A stretch of DNA of 52,977 bases. It comes from Gammaproteobacteria bacterium (GTDB taxonomy: Bacteria > Pseudomonadota > Gammaproteobacteria > Burkholderiales > Burkholderiaceae_C). The notes below the pieces were generated by a model. The model was not told the origin of the DNA and made no database searches. It worked only from the letters and a program-made list of their open reading frames with translations. Position numbers and translations under genes: made by a program. The number at the start of each line of letters is the position of its first letter. Positions within the stretch are counted from its first letter, which is position 1. Below are positions 43,156 to 52,529 of this stretch, piece by piece. The DNA is taken from assembly GCA_018820395.1 (NCBI GenBank), contig JAHJOG010000206.1, forward strand, positions 1-52,977, read 5' to 3'.

Positions 43156-43168
43156 CCGCGATTATAGC
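43156..43168 (-). promoter_or_regulatory. -10 core of an rplS promoter overlapping the trmD stop
   Basis: On the minus strand the 13 bases GCTATAATCGCGG include TATAAT at 43166-43161, partly in the trmD stop codon. No clear -35 is found 17 bases upstream. The same 13 bases occur before rpsP and tRNA-Lys. A transcript would begin about 108 bases before the rplS start. Confidence 0.6.
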
Positions 43169-43908
43169 GTGCCGCCGAGCAGCTTCTCGTCGTTCTTGTC
43201 GAGGCGCCCGGCAGCGCGGGCCGCGTCGATCAGATCCGGTCGCCGCGCTTGCGTCAGCTTGAGGCGCTGGTCACGCCGCCACCGGTCGATCTGCGCATGG
43301 TGGCCCGACAGCAGTTCTGGCGGGACGCCGACGCCGTTCCACTGCTCGGGCCGCGTGTAGTGCGGGCAATCGAGCAAACCGTCGAGCGACGGGTTGAAGC
43401 TGTCCTGCGCATGGCCGGCCTCGTCGCCCAACACGCCGGGCTGAAGCCGCGCCACCGCGTCGAGCAGGGCCATGGCAGCGATCTCGCCACCGGACAGCAC
43501 GAAATCGCCCAGGCTGATCTGGTGAGTGACCCGTGCATCGATGAAGCGCTGGTCGACGCCTTCGTACCGGCCGCAGAGCAGCACCGCGCCCTCGCTTTGC
43601 GCCCACGAAGCCACGAGCGCATGCCGAACGATTTCGCCCACCGGAGAAAACAGCACCACGGGCGCGGCACTTCCACGCGCAGCCAGGGCCGCGTCCAGGC
43701 AGGCCGACAACGGCTCGGCCATCATGACCATTCCGGGACCGCCGCCGAAGGGCCGGTCGTCCACGCGGCGATAGTTGCCCTCGGCAAAATCGCGCGGGTT
43801 CCAGAACACGACCTCGACCTGCTTCGATTCGAAGGCACGCCGCACGACGCCACTCGCCAGAAAGGGCGCGAAGATGTCCGGGAACAGGGTGATGACGTCG
43901 AAGCGCAT
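43162..43908 (-). CDS. trmD: tRNA (guanine-N1)-methyltransferase TrmD
   Basis: The 248-residue protein is a SPOUT methyltransferase: [38 protein letters not shown] with the knot, and the D-rich [12 protein letters not shown] region. It methylates G37 of tRNAs that read codons starting with C or G, which prevents +1 frameshifts. It starts at ATG 43908, 34 bases after rimM. The upstream extension to 44001 is not protein-like. Confidence 0.97.
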   Translation of the reverse strand: MRFDVITLFPDIFAPFLASGVVRRAFESKQVEVVFWNPRDFAEGNYRRVDDRPFGGGPGMVMMAEPLSACLDAALAARGSAAPVVLFSPVGEIVRHALVASWAQSEGAVLLCGRYEGVDQRFIDARVTHQISLGDFVLSGGEIAAMALLDAVARLQPGVLGDEAGHAQDSFNPSLDGLLDCPHYTRPEQWNGVGVPPELLSGHHAQIDRWRRDQRLKLTQARRPDLIDAARAAGRLDKNDEKLLGGTL

Positions 43909-43942
43909 GGCAGTCCGGTTCGGCGTGCGGAGGGAATGCGTG

Positions 43943-44497
43943 TCAGTAGTCGGCTTGCCAGTCGACCACGATGAGTCGCCCCGGCAGATCGACCTTGTCA
44001 ACGAACACCGAAACGAACGGAACCATCCGCTGGATGGCCTTGCCGTCTTCTTCGGCGTCGAGGACCAGCGTCGTTTGCGGGCCCGTCGACAGGAGCTCGC
44101 GCACCGTGCCGAGCGCGACGCCTTCGCGATTCACCACGGCAAGGCCGATCAAATCCACCCAGTAGTACTCGTCGTCGCCCGCGGTCGGAAAGCTCGAACG
44201 CGCGACGAACACGCGGGCGCCCGTCAAGGTCTCTGCGGCGCTGCGGTCGACGATGTCGTCGGATCGGGCCACGACGGAATCGGAGTGCTCCTTGGCTTCG
44301 CGAATGGCCAGGAGAAAGCCTTCGGTGCCGCCCATGCCGGCAGACTGGAGGTACCAGCGCTTCGAAGAAAAAAGCGCCTCGGGTTGGGCGCTATGGGGAA
44401 AGACCTTGAACCAACCCTTGACGCCCCAGGCCCCGCCGATACGAGCGACCTCGATGGCGTCCGCAGGCAGTTGGATGGCTTCGAGCGTGGGCAGCAT
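43943..44497 (-). CDS. rimM: Ribosome maturation factor RimM
   Basis: The 184-residue protein has the RimM N-terminal fold ([17 protein letters not shown]) and the PRC-barrel end ([31 protein letters not shown]). It binds S19 in 30S head assembly. I chose the ATG at 44497; a TTG at 44554 is in frame and would add 19 residues, with no clear ribosome site at either. It follows rpsP in the operon. Confidence 0.93.
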   Translation of the reverse strand: MLPTLEAIQLPADAIEVARIGGAWGVKGWFKVFPHSAQPEALFSSKRWYLQSAGMGGTEGFLLAIREAKEHSDSVVARSDDIVDRSAAETLTGARVFVARSSFPTAGDDEYYWVDLIGLAVVNREGVALGTVRELLSTGPQTTLVLDAEEDGKAIQRMVPFVSVFVDKVDLPGRLIVVDWQADY

Positions 44498-44556
44498 GGG
44501 ACGGTCGGATCGCACGCTCGGGGAAACCGCCGGATCGTTGCGACCCGGCAGCAAGC

Positions 44557-44820
44557 TCAGGCAGCGGCCTTGGGTGCGGCGGCCGCAGCCTGGCGAATCA
44601 GGCGCAGAACGGTCGGGGATGCTTGCGCACCCACGCTCTTCCAGTAGGTGAGGCGATCCTGCGCAATGCGGATGCTTTCTTCGTTTTCCTTCGCCGTCGG
44701 GTTGTAGAAACCCAGCCGCTCGATGAATCGGCCATCACGGCGAACCCGCTTGTCCGAGACGACGATATTGAAGAAGGGCCGGCCCTTGGAGCCGCCGCGA
44801 GAAAGTCGAATGACGACCAT
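44557..44820 (-). CDS. rpsP: 30S ribosomal protein S16
   Basis: The 87-residue protein is a standard S16: [38 protein letters not shown] and [12 protein letters not shown], with an alanine-rich tail. It is the first gene of the operon. Transcription likely begins about 105 bases upstream at a TATAAT core, and an unusually long leader therefore precedes it. Confidence 0.97.
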   Translation of the reverse strand: MVVIRLSRGGSKGRPFFNIVVSDKRVRRDGRFIERLGFYNPTAKENEESIRIAQDRLTYWKSVGAQASPTVLRLIRQAAAAAPKAAA

Positions 44821-44926
44821 GATTTATCCTTGGGGTGGTGCGGCCGACCCGAAACGGTTGGCCCACGGTATTCTTCAACGTTGAGACACGCGATCTGGCC
44901 ACCCGGCCATCGACACGCTGAAAAGC

Positions 44927-44939
44927 CCGCGATTATAGC
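44927..44939 (-). promoter_or_regulatory. -10 core of the rpsP operon promoter
   Basis: On the minus strand the 13 bases GCTATAATCGCGG include TATAAT at 44937-44932, followed by GGCTTTT. This is identical over 13 bases with the rplS and tRNA-Lys sites. The leader to rpsP contains a 10-base palindrome TCAACGTTGA at 44875-44884. The -35 is not evident. Confidence 0.65.
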
Positions 44940-44981
44940 CCGCCGCAAGCGCACCTCCCTTTCTCGAACGCCGGACCCCGC

Positions 44982-45503
44982 ATGATCAGCATTCGCCCAA
45001 GCCGCGACGAGGACGTTTCCTCGATCGCCGGCATCTACGCGCACCACGTGCTGCACGGGACCGGAACCTTCGAGACCGAGCCCCCCTCGGCCGCCGACAT
45101 GGCCTCGCGCCGGCTCGACGTGCTCTCGAAGAGCCTGCCCTTCCTTGTGGCCGAGCAGGAAGGCAGGGTGGTCGGTTTCGCCTACTGCAACTGGTTCAAG
45201 CCCCGTCCCGCGTACCGCTATTCGGCTGAAGACTCCATCTACCTGTCGGACGACGTCCGCGGACAAGGCCTCGGAACCCGCCTGCTGGCCGCACTGACGC
45301 AGGCCGCACAAGCCGCGGGCGTGCGCAAGCTGATTGCGGTGATCGGCGACTCGGCCAATGCCGGCTCGGTCGGCGTGCACCGCGCGCAAGGCTTCACGCA
45401 CGTGGGCGTGCTGAAGGACTGCGGCTGGAAGTTCGGTCGCTGGCTCGACGTCGTGCTGATGGAAAAACCGCTCGGCGAGGCCGCCTCGACTGACCCCGAA
45501 TGA
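44982..45503 (+). CDS. GNAT N-acetyltransferase, phosphinothricin-acetyltransferase-like
   Basis: The 173-residue protein follows the Pat/MddA type: ISIRPSRDEDVSSIAGIYAHHVLHGTGTFE, YCNWFKPRPAYRYSAEDSIYL, the CoA-binding DDVRGQGLGTRLL and HRAQGFTHVGVLKDCGWKFGRWLDVVLM. It acetylates an amine such as an amino-acid analogue. It runs divergently from rpsP and overlaps the next gene by four bases (ATGA at 45500). Confidence 0.93.
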   Translation: MISIRPSRDEDVSSIAGIYAHHVLHGTGTFETEPPSAADMASRRLDVLSKSLPFLVAEQEGRVVGFAYCNWFKPRPAYRYSAEDSIYLSDDVRGQGLGTRLLAALTQAAQAAGVRKLIAVIGDSANAGSVGVHRAQGFTHVGVLKDCGWKFGRWLDVVLMEKPLGEAASTDPE

Positions 45504-45946
45504 AAAACAAGACTCTCGCGGCCTGGCTGGCCTTTCTCGGCGGTCCGCTCGGCCTGCATTGCTTCTACCTGGGCGGGGCGGGCAGCACGCTGGGCTGGTT
45601 GCTGCCGATTCCCACCGCGCTGGGGCTCTACGGCGTCGAACGCGTGCGCATGTTCGGCGTCGACGATTCGTGGAGCTGGGTGTTGATCCCGTTGCTCGGT
45701 TTCACGATTGCCGGCTGTGCGCTCACGGCCATCGTCTACGGCCTGATGTCGCCTGAAAAGTGGAACCGGCGCTACAACCGCGACGCGCCTGAAGAGTCCC
45801 CGGCCGGCAGCACCGGTTGGCTCACCATCGGCGCCGTGGCGCTCGCGCTCTTCGTCGGCAGCGCCGTGCTGATGGCCAGTTTTGCTTTCAGTTTCCAACG
45901 CTACTTCGAGCACCAGGTCGAAGAGGGCCGAAAGATATCGCAGTGA
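45500..45946 (+). CDS. Membrane protein of TM2-like type
   Basis: The 148-residue protein has three predicted membrane helices. The first part, AAWLAFLGGPLGLHCFYLGG, recalls the TM2 domain motif (a glycine-rich helix followed by 'G.H.FYLG'). A second helix is WSWVLIPLLGFTIAGC, and the third (LTIGAVALALFVGSAVLMASF) precedes an acidic C-terminus. It is translated with the GNAT gene. The function is unknown. Confidence 0.75.
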   Translation: MKNKTLAAWLAFLGGPLGLHCFYLGGAGSTLGWLLPIPTALGLYGVERVRMFGVDDSWSWVLIPLLGFTIAGCALTAIVYGLMSPEKWNRRYNRDAPEESPAGSTGWLTIGAVALALFVGSAVLMASFAFSFQRYFEHQVEEGRKISQ

Positions 45947-45950
45947 TGCT

Positions 45951-45982
45951 CGCTGGCACCGCTCGGCGACGCCGAGCCAGCG
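45951..45982. terminator. Composite hairpin between convergent TM2-like gene and folK
   Basis: GCTCGGC (45961-45967) pairs with GCCGAGC (45971-45977) around GAC, and an outer CGCTG (45951-45955) pairs with CAGCG (45978-45982). It lies between two converging stops. There is no T tract, so it likely acts as a shared transcript end. Confidence 0.42.
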
Positions 45983-45983
45983 G

Positions 45984-46439
45984 TCAGAGTCGTTCGAGGG
46001 CCTGACCCGACACGCGGCCGAGCTGCTCCGGCGTGACCCGGTCCGGGGCGATTTCAGCCAGCGGCACGAGCACGAAAGCGCGCTCCGTCATGCGCGGGTG
46101 CGGCAGGGTGAGGCTGGTCGATTCCACCGAGACGCCGTCCACGGCAAGCAGATCGAGATCGAGCGTGCGCGGAGCGTTGCGTGCCGGCCGGGTGCGCCCC
46201 GCGTCGGCTTCGAGCCGGTGGAGTTCGGCCAGGAGTCGCTCGGGCGCCAGCGCGGTATCGATCTCGACCACCGCGTTGACGAAGTCGGGGCCGGACGCGT
46301 CCACGGGCGCGCTGCGGTAGAGCGAAGAGCGCGCGGTCACGCGCGTGTGCGGCAGCCCGTTCAGCGCCGTCATCGCGCCGGCGACGGCAGCGCGTGCATC
46401 GCCCAGGTTCGCGCCGATGGCGACGAACGCGCGCGTCAC
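45984..46439 (-). CDS. folK: 2-amino-4-hydroxy-6-hydroxymethyldihydropteridine diphosphokinase
   Basis: The 151-residue HPPK begins AFVAIGANLGDARAAV, has SALYRSAPVDASGPDFVNAVVEID with the substrate loop, and RTLDLDLLAVDG with the metal-binding DLD. It transfers diphosphate from ATP to the pterin in folate synthesis. Its start overlaps the pcnB stop by four bases. Confidence 0.96.
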   Translation of the reverse strand: MTRAFVAIGANLGDARAAVAGAMTALNGLPHTRVTARSSLYRSAPVDASGPDFVNAVVEIDTALAPERLLAELHRLEADAGRTRPARNAPRTLDLDLLAVDGVSVESTSLTLPHPRMTERAFVLVPLAEIAPDRVTPEQLGRVSGQALERL

Positions 46440-48013
46440 TCCGGCGCTGCGGCGCTGCCGCTGTCCCCGCCGCTCCTCGGCTTGCGCCGACGGCGGCGCT
46501 TGCGCGGCGCTGTCGCGATGTCGCCGTCCGGCGGAAGCGTTGCTTCGCGATCTTCGGACGCCTCATCGGACCTGCCCGTCGAAGCGGCCACCGCGTTCGC
46601 CGGAACGCGCTGGCGCGTCCGGCGCTGCTGCTCGCCGCGCACCTGATCCATCAGGTCTTGCCGCCGAATGTCGTCGGCCGTGCTGAACTCCTGCCACCAT
46701 TCGGCGACGGCCTCGTCGATTTCCCCGACGTCCGCACGCAGGCGCATGAAGTCGAAGGCCGCGCGGAAGCGCGGCTGATCGATCAGGCTGTACGGGGCAG
46801 AGCCGGTCCGTTTCTCGAAGCGCGGCTGCATCATCCAGATCTCGCGCATGTCGGCCGCCAGCTTGCCGCGCCCGGAAACGTCGCCGATGCGCGACTCGAA
46901 CACCTCGTCGATGGCGTCCTGCAATGCCGGAAGCGGCGGTTGCGCCCTGAGGCCCTTGGCGCCCTGGAGCCGATCGGCCCACCCGTCCCGGACGTCGGCC
47001 CAGAGCGTGCAGGCCAGCAGGAAACTCGGCGCCACCGGCTTGCCTTCGCCGACGCGGCGATCGGTGTCCTGCAGCGCGGCCTTGACGAAGGGCTGGTCGG
47101 CACGCTCGACCACGACGTCGAGCAGCGGATAGATGCCCGTCGTCAGGTGCAGCTTCTTCAGTTGTTCGATCGTGGCGATCGAATGGCCGGTTTGCAGCAG
47201 CTTGAGCATTTCGTCGAAGAGGCGGCTCTGCGGAACATCCGCCAGCAGCTTGCTCGACTCGACGAGCGGCGCGCCGGTCTTGGACTCCAGCTTGAACCCC
47301 AGCGCGGCGAGCTTGGCCGAGAAACGGATGGCCCGGATGATGCGCACCGGGTCCTCGCGATAGCGGGTGATCGGGTCGCCGATCATTCGCAGCGTGAGCT
47401 TCTTGGCATCGCGGATGCCGTTGTGGTAGTCGACCACGATCTGGCTCGCGGGGTCGTAATACATCGCGTTGATCGTGAAATCGCGGCGCGCGGCATCTTC
47501 CTCCTGCGGGCCCCAGACGTTGTCGCGCAGCACGCGGCCGCTGGCGTCGACCGCGTGCTTCATGCCCGCGAGCTCGCTCTTGCTGGTGCGCTCGTTGCCC
47601 GTCACCTGGCCCGCGCCGAGGCTGTCCATGTAGGCGCGGAAGGTCGAGACTTCGATCATCTCGTGGTCGCGTCCGCGGCCGTAGACCACGTGCACGATGC
47701 GAAACCGCCGCCCGATGATGAAGGCGCGCCGGAACAGTCCCTTGACCTGTTCGGGCGTCGCATTGGTCGCCACGTCGAAGTCCTTGGGGCGCAGTCCGAG
47801 CAGCAGGTCTCGCACGGCGCCGCCGACGATGTAGGCCTCGTAACCGGCCCCCTGCAAGGTGGAAACCACGTTCCGGGCCCGCTCGTCCACGAGTGCCGGA
47901 TCGATGCCGTGCACGGAAGCCGGAACTTCCTGCCGCTTGCCGAAACGGGCTTTGCCGCCATGCGACGAATCAGCGGATTTGCCCAGGAGCTTGTCGATGA
48001 ATTTCTTGATCAT
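46436..48013 (-). CDS. pcnB: Poly(A) polymerase
   Basis: The 525-residue protein has the class II nucleotidyltransferase head (GGAVRDLLLGLRPKDFDVATNA with the DxD metals), the RNA-binding middle (VDASGRVLRDNVWG, RREDFTINAMYYD-like RRDFTINAMYY) and an arginine-rich tail (RKRRRRRKPRSGG). It adds A tails to RNAs for decay. An N-terminal basic segment precedes the head, as in PcnB. It lies 24 bases after hda. Confidence 0.95.
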   Translation of the reverse strand: MIKKFIDKLLGKSADSSHGGKARFGKRQEVPASVHGIDPALVDERARNVVSTLQGAGYEAYIVGGAVRDLLLGLRPKDFDVATNATPEQVKGLFRRAFIIGRRFRIVHVVYGRGRDHEMIEVSTFRAYMDSLGAGQVTGNERTSKSELAGMKHAVDASGRVLRDNVWGPQEEDAARRDFTINAMYYDPASQIVVDYHNGIRDAKKLTLRMIGDPITRYREDPVRIIRAIRFSAKLAALGFKLESKTGAPLVESSKLLADVPQSRLFDEMLKLLQTGHSIATIEQLKKLHLTTGIYPLLDVVVERADQPFVKAALQDTDRRVGEGKPVAPSFLLACTLWADVRDGWADRLQGAKGLRAQPPLPALQDAIDEVFESRIGDVSGRGKLAADMREIWMMQPRFEKRTGSAPYSLIDQPRFRAAFDFMRLRADVGEIDEAVAEWWQEFSTADDIRRQDLMDQVRGEQQRRTRQRVPANAVAASTGRSDEASEDREATLPPDGDIATAPRKRRRRRKPRSGGDSGSAAAPE

Positions 48014-48037
48014 TGGAAGTGTTTTGCGCGCTGGGCG

Positions 48038-48727
48038 TCACTCGTCATTCTCCAACATGGCCCGGATCAGCGGGATCGTGATGGCTCGCTGCGTCTGCAG
48101 GGCGTAGGCATCGAGCCGGGACAGGAGCTCCATCAGGCTGCCCAGATCGCGGCTGAACCGGTGCAGCATGTAGTCGAGCACATCGTCGGACAGCAGCACG
48201 CCGCGTCCGTCGGCGGCGCGCCGCAGCACGGCCCGCCGCTCGGCGTCGCTCAGCATCTGCAAGTGGAACACGTGCCCCCAGCCCAGGCGCGTGCGCAAGT
48301 CCTCGCGCAGATGGAGGTCGGCCGGCGGAGCGTCGCCGCACGCGACGACGCCGCGCTGCAGGCTTTGCGCGTTCACGAACCAGGTGAAGGCCGCGTGCTG
48401 CTGTACCGCCGAGTAGGCATGGACGTCGTCGAGGAGGATCGCCACCCACCGGTCGTCGAACTCGGGTGGCTCCATCAGTCCGGCGTGCATCCAGCCGACG
48501 CTCGCCCCCTGCGCGCGCAAGGCGCCGCGCACGGCTTCGAGCAGGTGCGTCTTGCCGCAGCCGGGCTCGCCCCAGAGGTAGGTGGGCACGGGGGAATGGA
48601 CGGTCGGCGTGCCCGGCTCGCCGACCCACAGGGCAAGGTGGCGCAAGGCCGGTTCATTGGGACCCGCGACGAAGCCGTCGAAAGTCGGGCCTGATGCAAT
48701 TCCGATGTCGAGCGCAAGCTGCTTCAT
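48038..48727 (-). CDS. hda: DnaA regulatory inactivator Hda-like ATPase
   Basis: The 229-residue protein is a short AAA+ ATPase related to DnaA domain III: LALDIGIASGPTFDGFV, the Walker A variant YLWGEPGCGKTHLLEA, Walker B VAILLDDVHA, and the arginine-rich DLRTRLGWGHVF sensor region. Hda with the sliding clamp turns DnaA-ATP to DnaA-ADP. A clamp-binding motif of the form QLALDIG is visible at residues 3-9 (KQLALDI). It is read divergently from purM. Confidence 0.93.
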   Translation of the reverse strand: MKQLALDIGIASGPTFDGFVAGPNEPALRHLALWVGEPGTPTVHSPVPTYLWGEPGCGKTHLLEAVRGALRAQGASVGWMHAGLMEPPEFDDRWVAILLDDVHAYSAVQQHAAFTWFVNAQSLQRGVVACGDAPPADLHLREDLRTRLGWGHVFHLQMLSDAERRAVLRRAADGRGVLLSDDVLDYMLHRFSRDLGSLMELLSRLDAYALQTQRAITIPLIRAMLENDE

Positions 48728-48923
48728 GGATGGCGGTCGGCGAGCGAGCCACCCGCTGAAGGGGCCGCGGGGAACAGGTTCATGAAGCGGCCGGCCCCGA
48801 GAATGTTCGGTTCATGAGCACCCTTAAAATCTGGGGCAATTCTATCGGCCCAAGCGATTCGGTTGCCGGAACCATTCGTATCCTTCGAGCCCCCCGTCCC
48901 TTCATCTTTTGACCGGCCCGCCC

Positions 48924-49964
48924 ATGAACCCCACCTCGCCCTCCCCGCTCAGCTACAAGGATGCCGGTGTCGACATCGACGCGGGCGATGCGCTGGTCGA
49001 CCGTATCAAGCCGCTCGCGAAGAAGACCTTGCGCGAAGGCGTCCTGGGCGGAATCGGCGGCTTCGGCGCCCTGTTCGAAGTGCCCAAGCGCTTCGCCGAA
49101 CCCGTGCTGGTCAGCGGCACGGACGGCGTGGGCACCAAGCTGCGGCTGGCCTTCGAATGGAAGATGCACGACACCGTGGGGATCGATCTGGTCGCCATGA
49201 GCGTCAACGACGTGCTGGTGCAGGGCGCCGAGCCGCTCTTCTTTCTCGACTATTTCGCCTGCGGCAAGCTCGACGTCGACACCGCAGCGGCCGTGGTCGG
49301 CGGCATCGCCCGCGGTTGCGAACTGAGCGGATGCGCACTGATCGGCGGCGAGACGGCAGAAATGCCGGGCATGTACCCGGACGGCGAATACGACCTGGCC
49401 GGCTTCGCGGTCGGCGCCGTCGAGAAGGCGGCGATCCTCACCGGGCGCGACATCCGCCCGGGCGACGTGGTGCTCGGACTGGCGTCCTCGGGCGTGCATT
49501 CCAACGGCTTCAGCCTGGTGCGCAAGGTGATCGAACGCGCGGCCGACGCGCTGCCGGAAACGCTCGACGGCAAGCCGTTTCGCGAGGCCGTGATGATGCC
49601 CACGCGGCTCTACGTGAAGCCGGTGCTGGCCGCGCTGGCCCGGCACCCGATCAAGGCGCTGGCCCACATCACGGGCGGCGGGCTGCTCGAGAACATTCCA
49701 CGCGTGCTGCCCGCAGGCACGGCCGCGCACCTGCGAAAGGGCAGCTGGCCGCAAAGCGAACTCTTCGCCTGGCTGCAACAGGTCGCGGCCATTCCCGACA
49801 TCGAGATGAACCGCACCTTCAACAATGGGATCGGCATGGTGGTGGTGATCGAAGCTGCGCAGGCCCAAGCCTGTGCGCAGACGCTGCGTGATGCCGGAGA
49901 GACGGTCCACGAGATCGGCGTCATCGCCGAAATCGGCTCCGGCGCGCCCGTCGTGGTCGCCTGA
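48924..49964 (+). CDS. purM: Phosphoribosylformylglycinamidine cyclo-ligase
   Basis: The 346-residue AIR synthetase from ATG 48924 has [43 protein letters not shown], and [14 protein letters not shown], all in the PurM pattern. It closes the imidazole ring in purine synthesis. An in-frame TTG at 48909 is less likely. A possible -10 TAAAAT (48825-48830) lies about 100 bases upstream. Confidence 0.97.
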   Translation: MNPTSPSPLSYKDAGVDIDAGDALVDRIKPLAKKTLREGVLGGIGGFGALFEVPKRFAEPVLVSGTDGVGTKLRLAFEWKMHDTVGIDLVAMSVNDVLVQGAEPLFFLDYFACGKLDVDTAAAVVGGIARGCELSGCALIGGETAEMPGMYPDGEYDLAGFAVGAVEKAAILTGRDIRPGDVVLGLASSGVHSNGFSLVRKVIERAADALPETLDGKPFREAVMMPTRLYVKPVLAALARHPIKALAHITGGGLLENIPRVLPAGTAAHLRKGSWPQSELFAWLQQVAAIPDIEMNRTFNNGIGMVVVIEAAQAQACAQTLRDAGETVHEIGVIAEIGSGAPVVVA

Positions 49965-49969
49965 CGCCG

Positions 49970-51031
49970 GTGCGTAGACTGATCGATCCGCCGCGCATGC
50001 AGTCGCGACCGGTGGTCATCGCAAGCTATGTGCTGATCGCTGCGACGCTGTTGCTGGTGATGTGGCAGGGCCTGCTGCCGGGCCTGCTGTGCGTGTGCAT
50101 CGGCTTTCTGGCGACGCGCTGGCTGGCCCGTGTCCTGGAGAACGGCGTGCGGCGCACGTTGCCAACCTCGTCCGTGCGAGCGCGTGCCGCATTGGCCGTG
50201 CCACGCGGCATCGCGGCCGCGCTGATCATGCTGGCGCCGATCGGGCTGATCGCCGTGGCCTTTTCCGAGGCGCGCGACTTCGTGCTGAATGCTCCCAGCC
50301 AGTATCTCGAACTCATCGACTACATCGCTCGCACCGTGCTCGAGTTGCGCCAGAAGCTGCCGACCGAGATCGCGGCTTACCTCCCCGAAGGCGCGGACGA
50401 GGTGCAGCGCGTGCTGGCCAACTACCTGCGCACACAGGCCGGCGCCCTGGCGTTGACCGGGCGCGCGTGGCTGGGCGGTCTGCTGTTCGCTTACGTCGGG
50501 CTGATCGTGGGAGCACTGGCCGCCATCGCCACACCGACTTCCGTCGGGCGACCCCTGGCCGAGGAACTCAAGCTGCGCATTACGCGCTTCGGCGAGGCTT
50601 TCCAGCAGATCGTGGCCGCGCAGTTCTGGATCGCCGCCTTCAACGCGCTGCTGACCGCCCTGTTCCTCTTGTTCGTGCTGCCGATGTGGGACCTGGCGCT
50701 GCCCTACGCTCCTGCGCTCATCACGCTGACCTTCGTCGCGGGCTTGGTGCCGATCGTGGGCAATCTGCTCTGCAACACGGTCATCACCCTGGTCGGCCTT
50801 TCGGTGTCGCCGATTGCAGCGCTGGTGTGCCTGGCGTTCCTGATCCTCATCCACAAGGCCGAATACTTCATCAACGCCAAGGTGGTGGGGAGCCGCACTC
50901 GGATGTCGGTGTGGGAGTTGCTCGCCGTGATGTTCGTTGCCGAAGCCGTCTTCGGGCCGGCCGGGCTCGTGGCGGCGCCGCTCTTCTACGCGTACCTCAA
51001 GAAAGAGCTGCAGGCCGCGGAGCTGGTCTAG
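49970..51031 (+). CDS. AI-2E family transporter (PerM-like permease)
   Basis: The 353-residue protein begins at GTG 49970, 5 bases after purM. It has seven to eight membrane helices, the extracytoplasmic helical segment FVLNAPSQYLELIDYIARTVLELRQKLP, and the family signature GNLLCNTVITLVGLSVSPIAALVCLAFL. Such proteins export small solutes or ions; few have defined substrates. It is probably cotranscribed with purM. Confidence 0.92.
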   Translation: MRRLIDPPRMQSRPVVIASYVLIAATLLLVMWQGLLPGLLCVCIGFLATRWLARVLENGVRRTLPTSSVRARAALAVPRGIAAALIMLAPIGLIAVAFSEARDFVLNAPSQYLELIDYIARTVLELRQKLPTEIAAYLPEGADEVQRVLANYLRTQAGALALTGRAWLGGLLFAYVGLIVGALAAIATPTSVGRPLAEELKLRITRFGEAFQQIVAAQFWIAAFNALLTALFLLFVLPMWDLALPYAPALITLTFVAGLVPIVGNLLCNTVITLVGLSVSPIAALVCLAFLILIHKAEYFINAKVVGSRTRMSVWELLAVMFVAEAVFGPAGLVAAPLFYAYLKKELQAAELV

Positions 51032-51131
51032 GTCAACGAGAGCCGAGACCGGTGCCAGCCGCCGCGCTCGAAGCGGCGTCTTCGCATCGACGCGATCCGA
51101 CCCGGCAAGTCATGCGCTCCTAACTGCCCGC

Positions 51132-52343
51132 ATGCATCCCCGCGACCTCAACCTCCGTCACCTGCGCGGCTTCCTGGAGGTGTGCGACAAGGGCAGCGTC
51201 AGCGCGGCAGCAGCAGCGCTCGGTACCAGCCAACCGGCGCTGACGCAGGCCATCGCCAAGCTGGAGCAACAGCTCCAGCACCGCCTCTTCGAACGACGCT
51301 CGCGCGGGCTGATGCTCACCGCGGCAGGCGAAGTCGCGGCAGTGCGCGTGCGCGCTGCGCTCGACGATCTGGCCGACGGCGTGAAGGCCGTCTCGGGCAA
51401 GTCGCTCGCGCCGGAGCGGCGTCTGTCGCTGGCCCAGGCGCACGCCTTTCTTGCGCTGGTCGAGCGCGGGAGCTTCGCCGCCGCGGGCACGTCCACGGGC
51501 ATGGCGGCGGCTTCGATCCACCGTGCCGTGCGCGATCTGGAAGACGTCGTCGGTCGACCGATGGCCGAGCGGCACGGAAGAACAGTCGCCATCACGCTGC
51601 AGGGGCGGCGCTTCGCGCGCAGTTGCCGCCTGGCTTTCGCTGAGCTGGAGGCCGCGTTTGCGGATCTCGGCACGCGTGGCGGTGCCGCCGTGATCGTGGT
51701 GGGCACGACGCCGTTGGCGCGCGCCTTCCTGGTGCCGGAGGCCATGGCCACCATGAGCGCTCGGGCCGAGGACGTCGGCTTCCGGGTCCTCGAAGGAAGC
51801 TGGGGCGAACTCGCGGAGGCACTGCGCGACGGTCTGGTCGACATCGTGGTGGGCGAGGCGCCGCCCGAGGCGCATTCCGAGTTGGAGGTGCAGCAGCTCT
51901 ACGAGTCGGCGATCGTCGTTGCCGCCGGGCAGCAACACCCGCTGGTCGGTCGGCGACCCTCGCTTGCGCGACTCGCCGCCTTTCCGTGGATCGTGATGCC
52001 GCAGGACAGCCCGTTGCGCGATGCATGGCAGCGAATCTTTGCCAAGACGGCGGTGCAGACGCCGATCGAATGCGGGTCGATCATGATCATCGGGCGACTG
52101 CTCACGAGCCGCAATCTCCTGACGCTGGCGACGCCCGACCAGGTGGCCCTGCAGATCCGCAGCGGATTGCTCGCCCGCATCGACGCCCTGCCGCGCGAGA
52201 AGATCGCCATCGGCACGACGATGCGCCGGGGCTGGCGCCCGCCCGTCGCACATGCGCAGTTCCTGGCGCATCTCGCCGAAGCGGCCGCACAGATGCGCGG
52301 CAAGCCCGTACGACGGACGCTCGCCGAAAAGCGGTGGGTCTGA
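51132..52343 (+). CDS. LysR-type regulator with two tandem DNA-binding domains
   Basis: From the ATG at 51132 the protein has 403 residues, about 100 more than usual. Residues 7-85 form a LysR winged helix (LRHLRGFLEVCDKGSVSAA, then ALTQAIAKLEQQL and LFERRSRGLMLTAAG). Residues 98-170 form a second, degenerate one (LSLAQAHAFLALVERGSFAAAG, then ASIHRAVRDLEDVVGRPMAERHG and AITLQG). A normal substrate-binding domain follows from about 185 (AVIVVGTTPLARAFLVPEA). It probably controls the Rieske oxygenase gene 187 bases downstream. Confidence 0.9.
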   Translation: MHPRDLNLRHLRGFLEVCDKGSVSAAAAALGTSQPALTQAIAKLEQQLQHRLFERRSRGLMLTAAGEVAAVRVRAALDDLADGVKAVSGKSLAPERRLSLAQAHAFLALVERGSFAAAGTSTGMAAASIHRAVRDLEDVVGRPMAERHGRTVAITLQGRRFARSCRLAFAELEAAFADLGTRGGAAVIVVGTTPLARAFLVPEAMATMSARAEDVGFRVLEGSWGELAEALRDGLVDIVVGEAPPEAHSELEVQQLYESAIVVAAGQQHPLVGRRPSLARLAAFPWIVMPQDSPLRDAWQRIFAKTAVQTPIECGSIMIIGRLLTSRNLLTLATPDQVALQIRSGLLARIDALPREKIAIGTTMRRGWRPPVAHAQFLAHLAEAAAQMRGKPVRRTLAEKRWV

Positions 52344-52529
52344 GCGCGTGAGCCTCGCGGGCCTTCGGGCCTGACAGCCCGTGGCAGGTCGTTGCAGGCT
52401 CCCCGCCGGAATTCAGCTTTTCGAATAGCGCACCGCGATTCCTATTTGCCTTGTGCAGTGGCTCGCGCCGATCATCGGCAGCGACGGCTTGGATAGACCG
52501 GCCCACGAACAAAGGCGACAAGGAACACG

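Noticed and set aside
46394..48694. 766-residue open frame on the plus strand opposite pcnB and hda
   Set aside because: Shadow of two well-supported genes; no protein-family pattern.
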